DNA of 64,000 nucleotides, from assembly GCA_964035795.1 (NCBI GenBank), contig OZ038321.1:26452544-26516543 (forward strand). Reading direction: 5' to 3'. Positions 22,902 through 34,911 of the stretch are shown here, one piece after another (position 1 is the first letter of the stretch; each line of letters starts with the position of its first letter). The position numbers and the translations under genes are program-made. The notes beneath the pieces were generated by a model. That model worked only from the letters and a program-made list of their open reading frames with translations. It ran no database searches and was not told the origin of the DNA. Source of the stretch: Pterobdella sp. o SKG-2022 (lineage: Eukaryota > Annelida > Clitellata > Hirudinida > Piscicolidae).

Positions 22902-24619
22902 CAGTTGCATTAAACAATCTAGTTATACAATGGTTTTTTGACATATTACTCATCAGATTCATTATGTGCAAAACTATAATGAAAATATTTCACTGGTTCA
23001 AGATCTGTTTCGAAATTTAATTTGGAAACTGTTCATTGATACTTTTTATCCAAAGTAAATAATGCAAATTATTTGAACATAACAGGGACTTTCATAAAGT
23101 AGAAAGCTTTTAGTTAAAAAAGTAACATAGATACCATAACATAGCTTACATTAAAATTGTTTTTTAAATAAGTTTTAAATAACAAATCGATTTTTTAATT
23201 TCTTAAAACTTTATTCTCTAGTAGTTTTCAACCCTAAGCAAATTGAAAGTTGAAAACAATGCAAATCAAACGAACATTAAATTTACAACTTCTCGCAAGC
23301 ATTACCAAGTGGTGTATACAAACTTAAAGATGCGATAACTGATCTTTAAATCTGTTAACGATTAATCTTGAACAAAAATCCTTATTACATCCTCTGTTGA
23401 CAATCTCACCCTTTGTTGAAGAAAACAGACTCTAAAATGCATGATGATGATAATAATATTACTAAAAAACGTGCGTTTGACTCACAAAAATCTGCGTTTA
23501 TTTAATAAGTATTTGATGTGAATTGTTTTGTACTAAGCTAGCTTAGTTCTTGTAAAAGTTGAGTTTTAAGACGTAAATAAAACATTTTAAATGAGAGTAT
23601 TTAAAAGTTCATTGAATTTAATGTAAAATAAGGAGTGATGCTCTGGTTTTAGTTCATTTCCCACAATTTATTCATTTTATTACAAGGCATATTCTATAAA
23701 TGGTGAGAGCCAACCATAAATAAAAATTGAAAAGCTAATTTTGTTATTTTTATAGCATATAATTAAAATGTCATTGAAGCCGTGCTGTTTTTTTATTATA
23801 ATCATAAATAGTAATTGTAGACATGAATTGCTACAATAGATTCAAATAGTTAACAATAGGGATACATGTATAACATATGAAGACAATAGTAGTGAAATTT
23901 GGAACAATACTTGAAAAGATAAGGACTTTAATAAGTTTCTTACGACTTGACAAAAATCATATTTTTATTCATATTTTTTTTTTACAAGAATTTGATGTTA
24001 TTATATCTTTTAAAAATGAAAAACCATGCTCTTATCGAAAATTTTAGTTTTTTTAAATAAATGTATCAAAGATTCCTCATAAAAAATTGAAAATAAAAAG
24101 TTATTCAAATAATATAAAAAAAGATACATAAGATGTTTCTAAAAAATAAAAAAAAACCACGTTGAATTTACATATTCTTTATTTTTTTCAAAAATTTTAA
24201 ATTGTTTTTCATTATTGTAAAGTAAAAATTTATAAGCTTATAATTATTACGCATAATTTTCACACTTGAAGCAGCTAAAAGACATTATTCATATGTGAAA
24301 AATTATCTAGCATTTGCATAACAATTTTAAACTCATAAACTTTCTCTTTTTGTATTGGCGTTTTTCTAATAAATTTTTGTTCTATTTTAACATATAATTC
24401 CTAGGCTAATGTTTTTATTAGTAACTATACGATTTTATGAATTTTTATCTATATAGATGAGATCAAAACCCGGTTGATGTTTTCTAATGTATCAATCCAA
24501 CTTTTGAAGGGGATTATGGTAATATACGAAATATAGGAAGTTTGTTCAACTACATTAGACAGATTGTATTGATTATTGTGAATAAACTTCGAATTAATAT
24601 TGATTAATGCGGTATTTGT
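22902..24619. other. 3' UTR and AT-rich spacer
   Basis: Contains the probable poly(A) signal of the SRCR-ZP gene (23576-23581). No coding potential, RNA gene or recognisable repeat was seen. Confidence 0.5.
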
Positions 24620-24692
24620 AAAGCGCTTTTACTCATAGACCAAGTGCTTGCTACAAATTTAATGTAGCGAAAACACACTGTGGAACAAGTGC
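24620..24692 (-). mobile_element. tRNA-derived SINE, tail only
   Basis: Carries the same tail block as the copies at 26310-26438 and 41373-41506, with the core TTTAATGTAGC and the CACACTGTG motif. The tRNA-like head is missing, so this copy is 5' truncated. Confidence 0.7.
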
Positions 24693-24799
24693 AAATATTT
24701 TTATTAATTATTTTTATTAATATTAGAAAACTTTCATTCATCATAAAAATAAATATAGTTAAACACAATTATTAGAAAGTTTCCCATCCATCTCTGTCA

Positions 24800-25400
24800 G
24801 TAGCCATATTTCTTAACTCGTCAAGTTCATCTAAGTTGCGGAAGTGTGTTAAATTTCTTTTTCTGTTGAAAGAGCATCCTAGTTTGTTGATGTTATGGGC
24901 ATCTAAATTGGTGTCAATATAAGGGTTTCGGTTTTATCCTGGTTAACTATGAAGTTGGATTTTCGTAAAATGTTTAGTTTTGTTGATACATCCACTTTTT
25001 CTCCCGTTGTTAGATCCATATCATCAGCGTATGTAAATTCTTATCTGGCTAGTTGTGGTGGGAAGTGTGATAGGGTTTCATTCAGATATAAGGTGAAAAG
25101 AATAGGACTCAGACTTTCTCCTTGTAGCGCGCCTACATTGGTTGAAAGAGATTTGCTTGTATTGTCGTTTACTTTCATTTTTGCCCGATAGCAGATATCT
25201 AATTATTGAGAGATCGTCCTCAGAGAAGAGTTTTGAGCAAGTTTCAAGAATCTTTAGCCGTTGGATAATGTCGAAAGCTGATGAGATGTCCATGCTCGAT
25301 ACTAACATTGTTTTACATTTGTAAACCGTAGCCATTTTGAAACGGTGTCACCAGATTATATCTTCCACATCTAAAGGCCGAATAAACTAATAATAATTAA
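24800..25400 (-). mobile_element. Non-LTR retrotransposon RT fragment
   Basis: Minus-strand reading shows a palm block MDISSAFDIIQRLKILE (about 25270-25300) and a LSIIRYLLSGKNES stretch. Across frameshifts come LFFSPYI and an MIW-type remnant of the YADDM box. It resembles the RT at 28198 in the order SAFD-hinge-IIRYLL, so a shared family is possible. Multiple stops; inactive. Confidence 0.75.
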
Positions 25401-25790
25401 AAAAAAGTTTTTTAACTATTCAAAATTTTCCATATATTCAAAAAATTTCTTTAAGATTTTAAAAAATTTGGTTTGAGATCGGGTGAGGTCGAGAAAATCT
25501 TGATAAATAGATAAATCTTATTTATTCCTATTATTTCCCTTAGTTTATTATAAAATAAATTCTCTATATTAAAACTTGGGTCAATAAATTGATATTAAAT
25601 AACAGATGTGAAGATAATATTTCCCTTTTATTAGTTTATTTTTCTCGTCTCTCTATATATTTATTGAACTTTCTGTGTGCATCGGACGTGATCTTAAATT
25701 TTTTTCAATAAAAAGCCTGACGCAAAAGAATTTTTTTACGCAGTGGTCGTAGTTAAACAGCTATGCTTGTGTGATATGTTGTTTAAATTC

Positions 25791-25899
25791 AAATGAAAAC
25801 ATTTTTAGGAGTTTATTTTATTCCACGAAGCTTTTAGTAAGATGAACTTACATTATCGAGGATAATAAGGGAAATAAACTCCTAAAAGTGTTTTCAGTT
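25791..25899. repeat. Foldback (inverted-repeat) element, small
   Basis: Arms 25791-25819 and 25871-25899 are near-perfect reverse complements (core AGGAGTTTATTT). The loop contains, in reverse orientation, the TGATAATGTAAG...AAAAGCTTCGT motif also found in the larger palindrome at 40485-40652. Probably a non-autonomous element. Confidence 0.75.
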
Positions 25900-25955
25900 A
25901 AATATTTACGTTTGACTCGAAGAATTGAAATGATATGTTGTTTGTTATTAAAGGT

Positions 25956-25998
25956 CCTCGACTGCGACTATTCAGTCGCATAGAATGTTGCATCGAGG
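25956..25998. other. Small two-tier hairpin
   Basis: Outer arms CCTCGA/TCGAGG enclose a perfect TGCGAC-TATTCA-GTCGCA stem-loop. It is more GC-rich than its surroundings. No tRNA or known RNA signature was seen. Confidence 0.4.
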
Positions 25999-26309
25999 TT
26001 TTTGGAAGTTGAAGGAAGATTCTCTCAACTGACTCTTGTTTTCAATTAGAGCATTATTTTCAAATAATTATTATATGGGCATTTAAACCGCACTTACCAA
26101 TATTTTTTGTTTTCAAAAATATTTTTTTTTGATCTTTTTAAGCTCTTAGTTGACCCTTTCTATTGATATTCAAATTTCTACTCTCGATTAATATCAAAAT
26201 ATGACCTAAATACTATTTGTGCATTTCAACCGTCATTTAAAAATTCTGCTATTCACTTTCAAATTAAAAAAAAAAATCTATTTTGAAATTATCCAAATAT
26301 ATACAGCTA

Positions 26310-26438
26310 AAGCTAGCAAAAAATTTATTATAGCGAAAAACAGTGTGAAACAGGTGCTAGGTGTTGACCCAACAAGGAATCGAACCCGATATCTATAGAT
26401 TATGGGTTTAAGGCTTTACCAGCTGAGCTATACAAGCC
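26310..26438 (-). mobile_element. tRNA-derived SINE
   Basis: The minus strand starts with a tRNA-like head: A box TAGCTCAGCTGG, a CCCATAA loop like a Met-tRNA anticodon loop, and B box GGTTCGATTCC. The stems do not close and the acceptor ends do not match, so it is not a working tRNA gene. The tail holds the CACTGT and TAATAAATTT-type block shared with the copies at 24620 and 41373. Confidence 0.82.
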
Positions 26439-28100
26439 AAAAACTTTTGAATAATTTACGTAGTTTTTGAGTTTTATCCTTTACTTTCAAACCATATAGA
26501 TTTTTTTCACCTTCATAACCTCTATTCATTGTTTTCTCTAATTTTTCCATAGTCCACCAATATTTTTTATCTCGGATTTGCCGTTGTCCAATTTTTACTT
26601 TGTTTTTTAAAATATTTTATTTCATTTTTTTAAAAGAATTGCTTTTTTCCACCCCATTCTTACTACTTCATACCTTAGCGCTACTTTCATCAATTTTTTC
26701 AAAGTAGTATTTTTTAATTAATTAAGTTGGTTGGTATTATTTCAATATCTTTCAACCTCAGACACATCTCTACCAGTCAATTTGCCTTGAAAATTTTTTC
26801 TGCTATAATAATTTGAAGAATAAATAATTTGATGAAGTGATTATTATCAAGTCAAGACCAAGAGGTGACAAGACAACGCAGGCAGCATTGTCATTCCTTT
26901 ATGCGCAACGAAAAAAGCTACACAAATGTTCAAGCATGATAGTAAGTAAGGTAGTGGTAGATAAGATAGATGAGTGAATAATTTGTTTAGCGCCTTTAAC
27001 GCCTCGTTCAAAGGCGTTCTGCTATGAACTGCTTGAAAAAAAAAGTTTCAAGGTTTAAAAAACAGAATAAGAAGGAGGAGCTTTGAGATTAGAAGGTGGA
27101 AAGTTCTATAAAAATGGATCAAAAAAAGAAAAGGCAGATTTAGTAGTGAATAAATAATAAGTTTAAACAACAACTTTAAATTAAAATTTACTTAATATTT
27201 TATAATGAAGCCTTTCTAATTGAAGAAACAGTTTGTTTTTGAAAGTTTTTAATAAAACTTTCTTCAAAACGAGAATCATTATGTCTTCTCTACTTTTGAA
27301 TCAACTTTATCATTTTTGTAAACAAAATCATATAATTTTTAAGCTCATTTGTGTACTAAATTTATGTTTCGATACAAAACTTGATATTGCCTTGTTCTCT
27401 GTATCATGTTTTCAATCGTCAAACTTCGAAAGTTGTAAATACTCAATGTTTTATACAAAATAAAATATTCTACTATAGAACTTTGAGCTGTTTTATTCGA
27501 CTGATTTTGCTTTTTTTTTGAAACCGATAAAATACATGATTCTTTAGAAGATTTGTATTTTAGCTAGAAATTTTACCATATGAGAATAAGTGGAGTTTAG
27601 TTTAAAGGATAGAATAACTTTCAAATTGAAAAAATTCAAGCCTCCAATTTATGTAATAATTTCTTTCATTTTATATCTTTTATGATGATTCTTTGCAACA
27701 TTTCTAATCTTCAAGATTAACTTTATCTCAAATAACAGTATAAATAAGCGGTGTCATTAGTGTGTTTCTCCTACTTGAAAAAGTTACTTAGCTAACGAAA
27801 AGCTTTGTATGTCAATAAAAAATGTGTTTGTGTTTTTAAATATAATCATTAAAAACTATTCAAAATCGAAGAAAAGGAAGCAATTTCAATATGTGGTTAA
27901 AAGTTTATTTTATTGAAATTCATTGTTTCTTTGTGAAAAAAACATTTAAAATTGATATTTGAAATTTCTATCATTCATCTCACTTATTTATTCTCTATAT
28001 TATCCAGTATTGTTCTTGCTTCTATGAAGAAAAACTTCATCGAAATTCAAATTTATAAAACCAGTTTTCTCAATTCAATTAAACAATATTAGTCGTTGTG
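26439..28100. other. AT-rich intergenic region
   Basis: No gene found. A GCGCC...GGCG inverted motif lies near 26990-27040, similar to L2/CR1-type 3' ends. A 76-codon open frame at 27233-27463 has the composition expected by chance. Confidence 0.45.
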
Positions 28101-28109
28101 AATAATTAA

Positions 28110-28145
28110 CTGATGATGATAAAGAATATATCGAAAAGCTTCGTC
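28110..28145 (+). other. Hammerhead-like core motif (copy C)
   Basis: CTGATGA, then a short GATA...TATC stem, then GAAA and a CGAA-AAGC-TTCG hairpin. This resembles the conserved core of hammerhead ribozymes found in animal retroelements, but helices I and III are not convincingly formed. Confidence 0.35.
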
Positions 28146-28197
28146 AAATAAAAATTTCAACTATTTATTCATATGATTCACAATATTGAGCTGGTGA

Positions 28198-29610
28198 TTG
28201 ATTAAAATTTTTATGAATAAGTACCGAGATGAAGAGTATTATATCCTTGGTATCGACCTGAGCCAAGCTTTTGATACTGTGGACAGACCCCTTCTAATAA
28301 ATGTTCTTGAAAAAATTCTGAACAATGATGAAATAATGATGATCAAAAAGTTATTAACAAACACTTGTTTCAAGGTAAGATGGAATGGCAAAAGCACACA
28401 AACCCCTTTCGAAACTAAGATAGGGATTCCTCAGGGAGATGGACTCTCACCCATTCTTTTCACAATTTACTTAAAAGCAGCACTGCGCACTTTCAAGTTT
28501 AAAGTAACAAACCATATAAAGCTAGATTACAGCTACACAAACCTACAACCATTGACACCAGCAAAAATGGTAGGATATGCTGACGATCAGTCATTGGTAA
28601 AGACAAACAGCAACTATTTAACCTAGAAAGCAAACTGAAAGATGAGTTCTCGAACTGGAACCTCGAAGTCAATACTGACAAGACGAAACTCATCAAAATA
28701 TCAAAATCGGATGAGGTCTGAAAAACGAGCAAAAAACTAGGCTCCTTCCTTGATGAAAAAAAAGATATTGAGAGGAGAAAACAACTTGGCCAAACTGCGA
28801 TGAGTAAATTATGGAAAATATACATGAAAGGAAAAAGCTAAAAATAAGCAAAAAAGTGCGAGTGTACAATTCCTATGTTAAACCAGTTCTCACCTACAAC
28901 TCTTCAGCATGGGCAGTCAACAAAAATATAGAAGCTAAGATTGACGCATTCCACCGCAAACAGCTTAAGTGAGTGATCGGTATCTACTATCCTAATAGAA
29001 TCAGCAACAAAGAACTATATAAAAAAACGAATAGCATACCCCTTTCAGTTGAAATTGCTGGTGCAAGATGGAGGCTGTTGGGACATATCCTAAGAAGACC
29101 TGATACGCCAGCATTCCAGGATATAAAGCAGTACTATGCCACATCAAACAAGAAAAAATTACTAGGCAGACCTTTAACCACCCTACTACAGACATTAAAA
29201 GATGTCAAATTTATACCAAAAATGAAACTCGAAAACTCAGAAGATTTCGAAACCATTTTTTTTTTGCCCAACAGAAATGTTCCTGGAGAAGAATTGTGAA
29301 GAGAGTTACCCAAGAGAAACTATGCGACTCCAGCAACTCGACGGGGATATTATTTTATGGATAATAATTATTTAATTACTATCTTTCTACCGTGTCTTAA
29401 AGGAATGACAATGCGGCTTCTTTAGTCACTCATGTTTCGAAATTTCAATGGGGTTGGCTAGAAAGAATGATTGAAAAAGGTAGACGTTAAAAAATAACTG
29501 GATGAGCAATGGTACTGATAGGTTAAATATAAGTTGATGGGATTAAAAGATCAATGGTATTGCCAGAAAAATGAGAGGAAAAGTGACAATGCTGGAAAAA
29601 ATTGAAGTGA
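28198..29610 (+). mobile_element. Non-LTR retrotransposon, RT and C-terminal region
   Basis: Plus-strand blocks in order: GIDLSQAFDTVDRPLL, GIPQGDGLSPILFTIYL and the catalytic VGYADDQSLV (28198-28626). A frame-broken connector follows, then VRVYNSYVKPVLTY and ARWRLLGHILRRPD (28870-29110). A second C-terminal piece at 29467-29610 contains MIEKGRR and a decayed tail and may come from a separate copy. The endonuclease is missing; several stops. Inactive. Confidence 0.88.
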
Positions 29611-30126
29611 CCAAACAATTTATTAGTGTTATTATACTTTATTTATTGAATCGTATATCAAAATCTTTTAAAACATATGCGGGAAAGGATAGGAATATAG
29701 AAATTAAGTTAGACAGAAAAGTTTAGTTTTCTATTTTTTTTATAAAAAACGTTTTTTAAAGAACGAATATAGAGATTCAAATCTGTTATGACCTTCAAAT
29801 CAAAAATCTGAATAGAGTACCGCTAAAAAATTCTTTTTTTTAACTAAATAAAAAAACAAAAAAAAAATTTTTTTTGAATATCATTAATAAATTTTGCTTT
29901 TAACATTCTGAATAAAATTGTATTCTAAAAATTACTTTTTGCAAAAGTAATTAAAGTGTTAATATTTTTATCCAGCCAATCAGCTGTGAAGTCTTCGAAA
30001 TTTTCCATTTAAACACTGGGTTTTTCCACTTCCAAGTCGAACAGAACAATAAGCTATAAGATTTGTCAATTTTAGGAAAATATATATTTTTCATTCTAAG
30101 TTATTATTGAAAAAATGAATTAAAAA
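29611..30126. other. AT-rich 5' flank of the aldo-keto reductase gene
   Basis: Nothing recognisable; it presumably contains the promoter of the gene that starts at 30127. Confidence 0.4.
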
Positions 30127-33100
30127 ATGCAACTAAACTCCGGCTTTGTTCTTCCAAGTCCTGGATTTGGAACATTTACGGTGAGTTAATGAAAAATAGT
30201 TCACAAAAAACAAAATAATTTTTCAATTTTTGATTTAAAGACAGACATAAGTTTGGTAAAAGACGCCGTTAAAACCAGTTTGAAAGTTGGGTATAGACAC
30301 ATTGACACAGCTTCTAGATATGCTAATGAAGAAGAAATAGGAACCGTTTTGAAAGAAGCTTTTGACGAAAAGAGCTTGAAACGAGAAGATGTTTTTATTG
30401 TCAGCAAGGTATATCTTTATTTATCACCCAGTGTAGTTTAATTCATTGATCAATAGATAAATAACCTATAATACATTCCTGGAACATAAGTGGAACTTGT
30501 TTTATTATTTCCGTTATTTAGCAATTATTTTAACCTTCACTTGATGAAGTTTCTTCAAACTTGAAAGCCTTAAAATATTTTCACCTTTTTATTTGATTTA
30601 TCCCAATTAATTTATTTAAAGTTAAATGTTTGTTACAAATATTTAAAAAGCTTTGGAGCACAAAACACAGAAAAGAGGATGTAAAACCTGAGTTGAAAGC
30701 ATCTTTGAAAAGACTCCAACTAGACTACCTGGATCTATATTTGATTCATTGGCCTATCTCTTTCCAAGTTCTTATCAATATAATATACCTAGCTTCATAC
30801 AATAAGATAAAAAATATTAAATGAGTAATAAAAATTATCTTTGTTCAATAATATTTATGAAAAGCTTTGATTTCAAAGGATAATACTTTTTTATCTCAAT
30901 CATTTTATTTATATATCAAGTCAATCATAAAAATTTGTTTACCAGGCAGTAGAGAGCAGTCCTCCAGTAGACAAGCAAGGAAATCTCATCTTGGATGAAG
31001 TGTCCCACATAGAAACATGGAAGGTCATTATTATTGTTGTCTCATCGTACTTTTTTTTGCACAACTCATTGAAGATTGTTCTTGAGACAGACTTGCAACC
31101 CACAATTTGGTCATACTTGAAACATCCTTCAACTTGAACATTTTCTACAACATTTTTGTTGGTTCAAAAATGGTTGCTTTTGGTCTAAAACTTCATCATC
31201 AGTGTGAAAATTCAGAAGAGCAGATTTTTTTTTAAATATTGAGGTCCTCTACTGAACAAGGCCACTGTTTTGTTCCAGATTTCTTCAAGTTGGCACATAT
31301 TTCTCCTTTGCTGAAAAAAACTAATCTTGACAAAGATGATGTATCATCCTACAGGCCTATTTCTAATTTTTCTGTCTTAAATAAGCTTCTCGAGAGACTC
31401 GTACTGGCAAGAGTATCTACCTATCTCACTGAGAATAAACTTTTTCCTAGCCTACAATCAGCTTATCGTTGTCACCACTCTACTGAAACTGCCATTTCAA
31501 GAATCCATTCGGATATTTTGAAAGCAGCTGACAACGGTGAGTTATCTCTCTTGGTTCTACTGGATCTATCGTCAGCCTTTGATCTGGTGGACCATGATTT
31601 ATTGCTGAAAAGGCTGGAAAAGTCTTTTGGCTTTAGGGATATTGTACTTAAGTGGTTCACTAGCTATCTAACTAACAGAACCTTTATTATCAGATGTTGT
31701 GAAAGGGAAACATATAGGATACACTCATCTGTTGGCGTCCCACAAGGTTCTGTTCTTGGACCATTGCTGTTCACTCTTTTCACTGGTGGTTTGGAAAAGT
31801 TAGTCATGAGGCATAACTTCAGTTTCCATCAGTTTGCAGATGACACTCAAATTTATGGCCATTGCAGATCTGAAGTCACTTGATCTGCAGGCAAGTTTGT
31901 CTGAGTGCATAGATGATATTGCAGATTGGATGGAAGTTAATCCCTTGAATGTTTCAAAGACTGAAGTTATTTGGTTCTCCAATGGCAGAAGCATTCATAA
32001 AATTCCGAATCGTCCAGTGAGAATAGTGGCAGATAACATTCTCCCTTCCAAAAATGTTAAGACTCTTGGTGTGTGGTTGGATAGGGACTTTTCTATGAAG
32101 ACCCATATCAACATGATATTAAAGGGAGGTTTCATATCCTTGAGGCGGCAAATGAAATCAATTAAGGATTTGTTGAGTATAGAGTCTTTGAAGACGCTGG
32201 CATCAGCTCTGGTATTGAGCCGTATTGACTATGGGAATATCATCCTTGCAGGGCTTCCTAAATACCAGAAAAACTCCAATCCCTTATCAATACAGCAGCC
32301 AGGCTCATCACAGGCACCAGAAAATATGATCACATAAGTCCTGTTTTGAGAGATCTGCACTAGCTTAAAATTGATGAGAGGATTGACTATAAGGTTCTTT
32401 TGCTGATGTTCAAATGTCTGCACAATGAAGGTCCAGCCTACTTGTCAAAAGATCTTGAGATGCTATCAAGCATTCCGGGTAAGCAGAAACTGAGATCTGC
32501 TAATTCTCTGAAGGTTGTTCCAGGTAAATCTAGGCTTAAGACCATAGGGAAAAAAAATTTTTATGTAACTGGCCCTACCCTGTGGAACAACCCCTTCGAA
32601 AAACTCAGATTTACTGTTTCTAAACACTCTTTTGGAAGGAACCTTAAGTCATATTTTTTTTCGAGATCTTATGGTGTATAAATATTTATGTATTATTTGG
32701 TTCTCACTTTTTGCATAATAATTTAGTGGCCTAGAAACTCTTGGATTTGATGCCACTATAATCATATTCGTTATTGTATTGTATTGTATTTTGCATCTAG
32801 CTATCTATAGTTACCTCAATTCTTTATGTATAATTCTGTTCTTCATCACATATTCTATATATATTTTCATTTTCTTCTATACTTCTCAATTTCTTTCCTT
32901 CTACTTTGTTAGACATAGTAATATCAAGTTAAACATTTTTCAGTTTTCAATCTCAAGTTTTTCTTCATTTTAGAGTTTTTCACCTTCAATTATATGGCTG
33001 CAGGCAATGGGTACACAAGAAATGCAGCGGTATAAAAAGCCCTCTAACTTCGGATTTTAACTTTCAATGCGCTCGTTGCCTTGGTACAGCACGGCCTGTT

Positions 33101-34873
33101 AATGGGAGATTAGTAAAGGAAGTGATGATTGGTGATGAAAAACTAGAAGTTGTTCCAGAGTTCTGCTATCTTGGGGATATGTTATCTGCAGGTGGTGGAT
33201 GTGAGCTTGCTTCAATAACACGCTGTAAGTGTGCCTGGGCTAAATTTCGCCAACTTCTTCCACTCCTTGCTAATCGTCATTTATCATTATTGACCAGAGG
33301 CCGTGTCTATTCAATCTGTGTCAGAAGAGCTATGTTACATGCTGCTGAAACATGGCCTGTAACTGTTTCCACACTAAAACGCCTTAGACGAAATGATCTT
33401 GCCATGATTCGCTAGAAGTGCAACATCAAAATGAATGATAACGTTTGCTCTCACTCACTCCTTTCAAAACTTGGCATTCGGGATGTTGAGATAGTTCTTC
33501 GTACAAGCAGGATGAGGTGGTTTGGACATGTAGAGCGTAGCGTGGGTTGGATTTCTCAGATGCGAAAGTTGGATTTAGATACTTGCAAGAAGCCTGGTAG
33601 GCCCAAAAAGACTTGGAATGAGCTCATATTGAATGATTAAAGAAATCTAGACATGGCTTGTGCGGATCCACTCGATCGCTCTGAATGGATAGGCCGACTT
33701 CGAGATAGAACTTTCAAAAGCCCAACCCTTGGTAAAGAAAAACGGGCTATAAAAAGGATTTGATTGATTGATTGAATTATATGATCTGTGAAGATGATCT
33801 TGTTTTACCTTAACTTAGCTTCATCATTTCTATGACTGCTCATAAATCTATCATTCGAATCTTCTACCATTTATTCAACAGTGAGAGTGGGTGAGTTTCT
33901 TAACATTGAATGCATCTTGACATCAGAGCCTCTTATATATCAATATACCAATGACGTATAAACTAAGTTTATGTTTAAGTTTAAGATCATGTAATAAGGC
34001 ATTAATGAGGTATATAGTGATAAAGTTTTAAGTTGCCTAAAAGGGTATCTTGTGGAAAATCTCAATTAAATACCTAATTTATAACTATTTTTGTTGTTTT
34101 TTTTTTATACATATTTTTAGTTTGATAATACAATAATAAATATTAAATACTAAAATTTTGTAAAAACTTAAAAATTATTATCTTTATTTTAATTATTTGT
34201 ATTTTAGTTTATTATTATTATTATTGCTTGATTAATTCACAGGCGATGGAGGAGTGTGTGAAGGAGGGCTTGGTGAGGAGCATAGGCTTGTCCAACTTCA
34301 ACAGGTTTTGGGTGGTTTTTACTGTTTTGGCGCTAAAATTTGTGTCAAAAAAAGATTATTAATAATGTTAAAATAGATTTTAAAGCGCTTTTTGTGTTAT
34401 AATTTATTTTCCATAAAACAACCAAATAACGGGTACATCAAACACTTTTATTAACTGTAAATTACTAAGCTTTTCGATAGGTAACGATACAATAATAATA
34501 CTCGTCGAATGATAGTTTATTTTGAAAAAAGCATACATTTGGAACACACTATCTTCCCCCGTTAAAAGCGTGCAGATAACGGAGATTCTGAAGGACTGCA
34601 AGATTAAGCCATCAGTACTCCAGGTTTGGGAAGAATTTTTTAAAATTCATTTTTAAGCAGTTAATTTCAAGCTNNNNNNNNNNNNNNNNNNNNNNNNNNN
34701 NNNNNNNNNNNNNNNNNNNNNNNNNNNNNNNNNNNNNNNNNNNNNNNNNNNNNNNNNNNNNNNNNNNNNNNNNNNNNNNNNNNNNNNNNNNNNNNNNNNN
34801 NNNNNNNNNNNNNNNNNNNNNNNNNNNNNNNNNNNNNNNNNNNNNNNNNNNNNNNNNNNNNNNNNNNNNNNNN

Positions 34874-34911
<38 letters not shown>

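Noticed and set aside
26366..26438. Possible Met-tRNA gene
   Set aside because: A and B boxes are present but the acceptor and anticodon stems do not pair, and the sequence continues into a repeat tail shared with other loci, so it is a SINE.
27233..27463. 76-codon plus-strand ORF
   Set aside because: Composition matches chance in AT-rich DNA.
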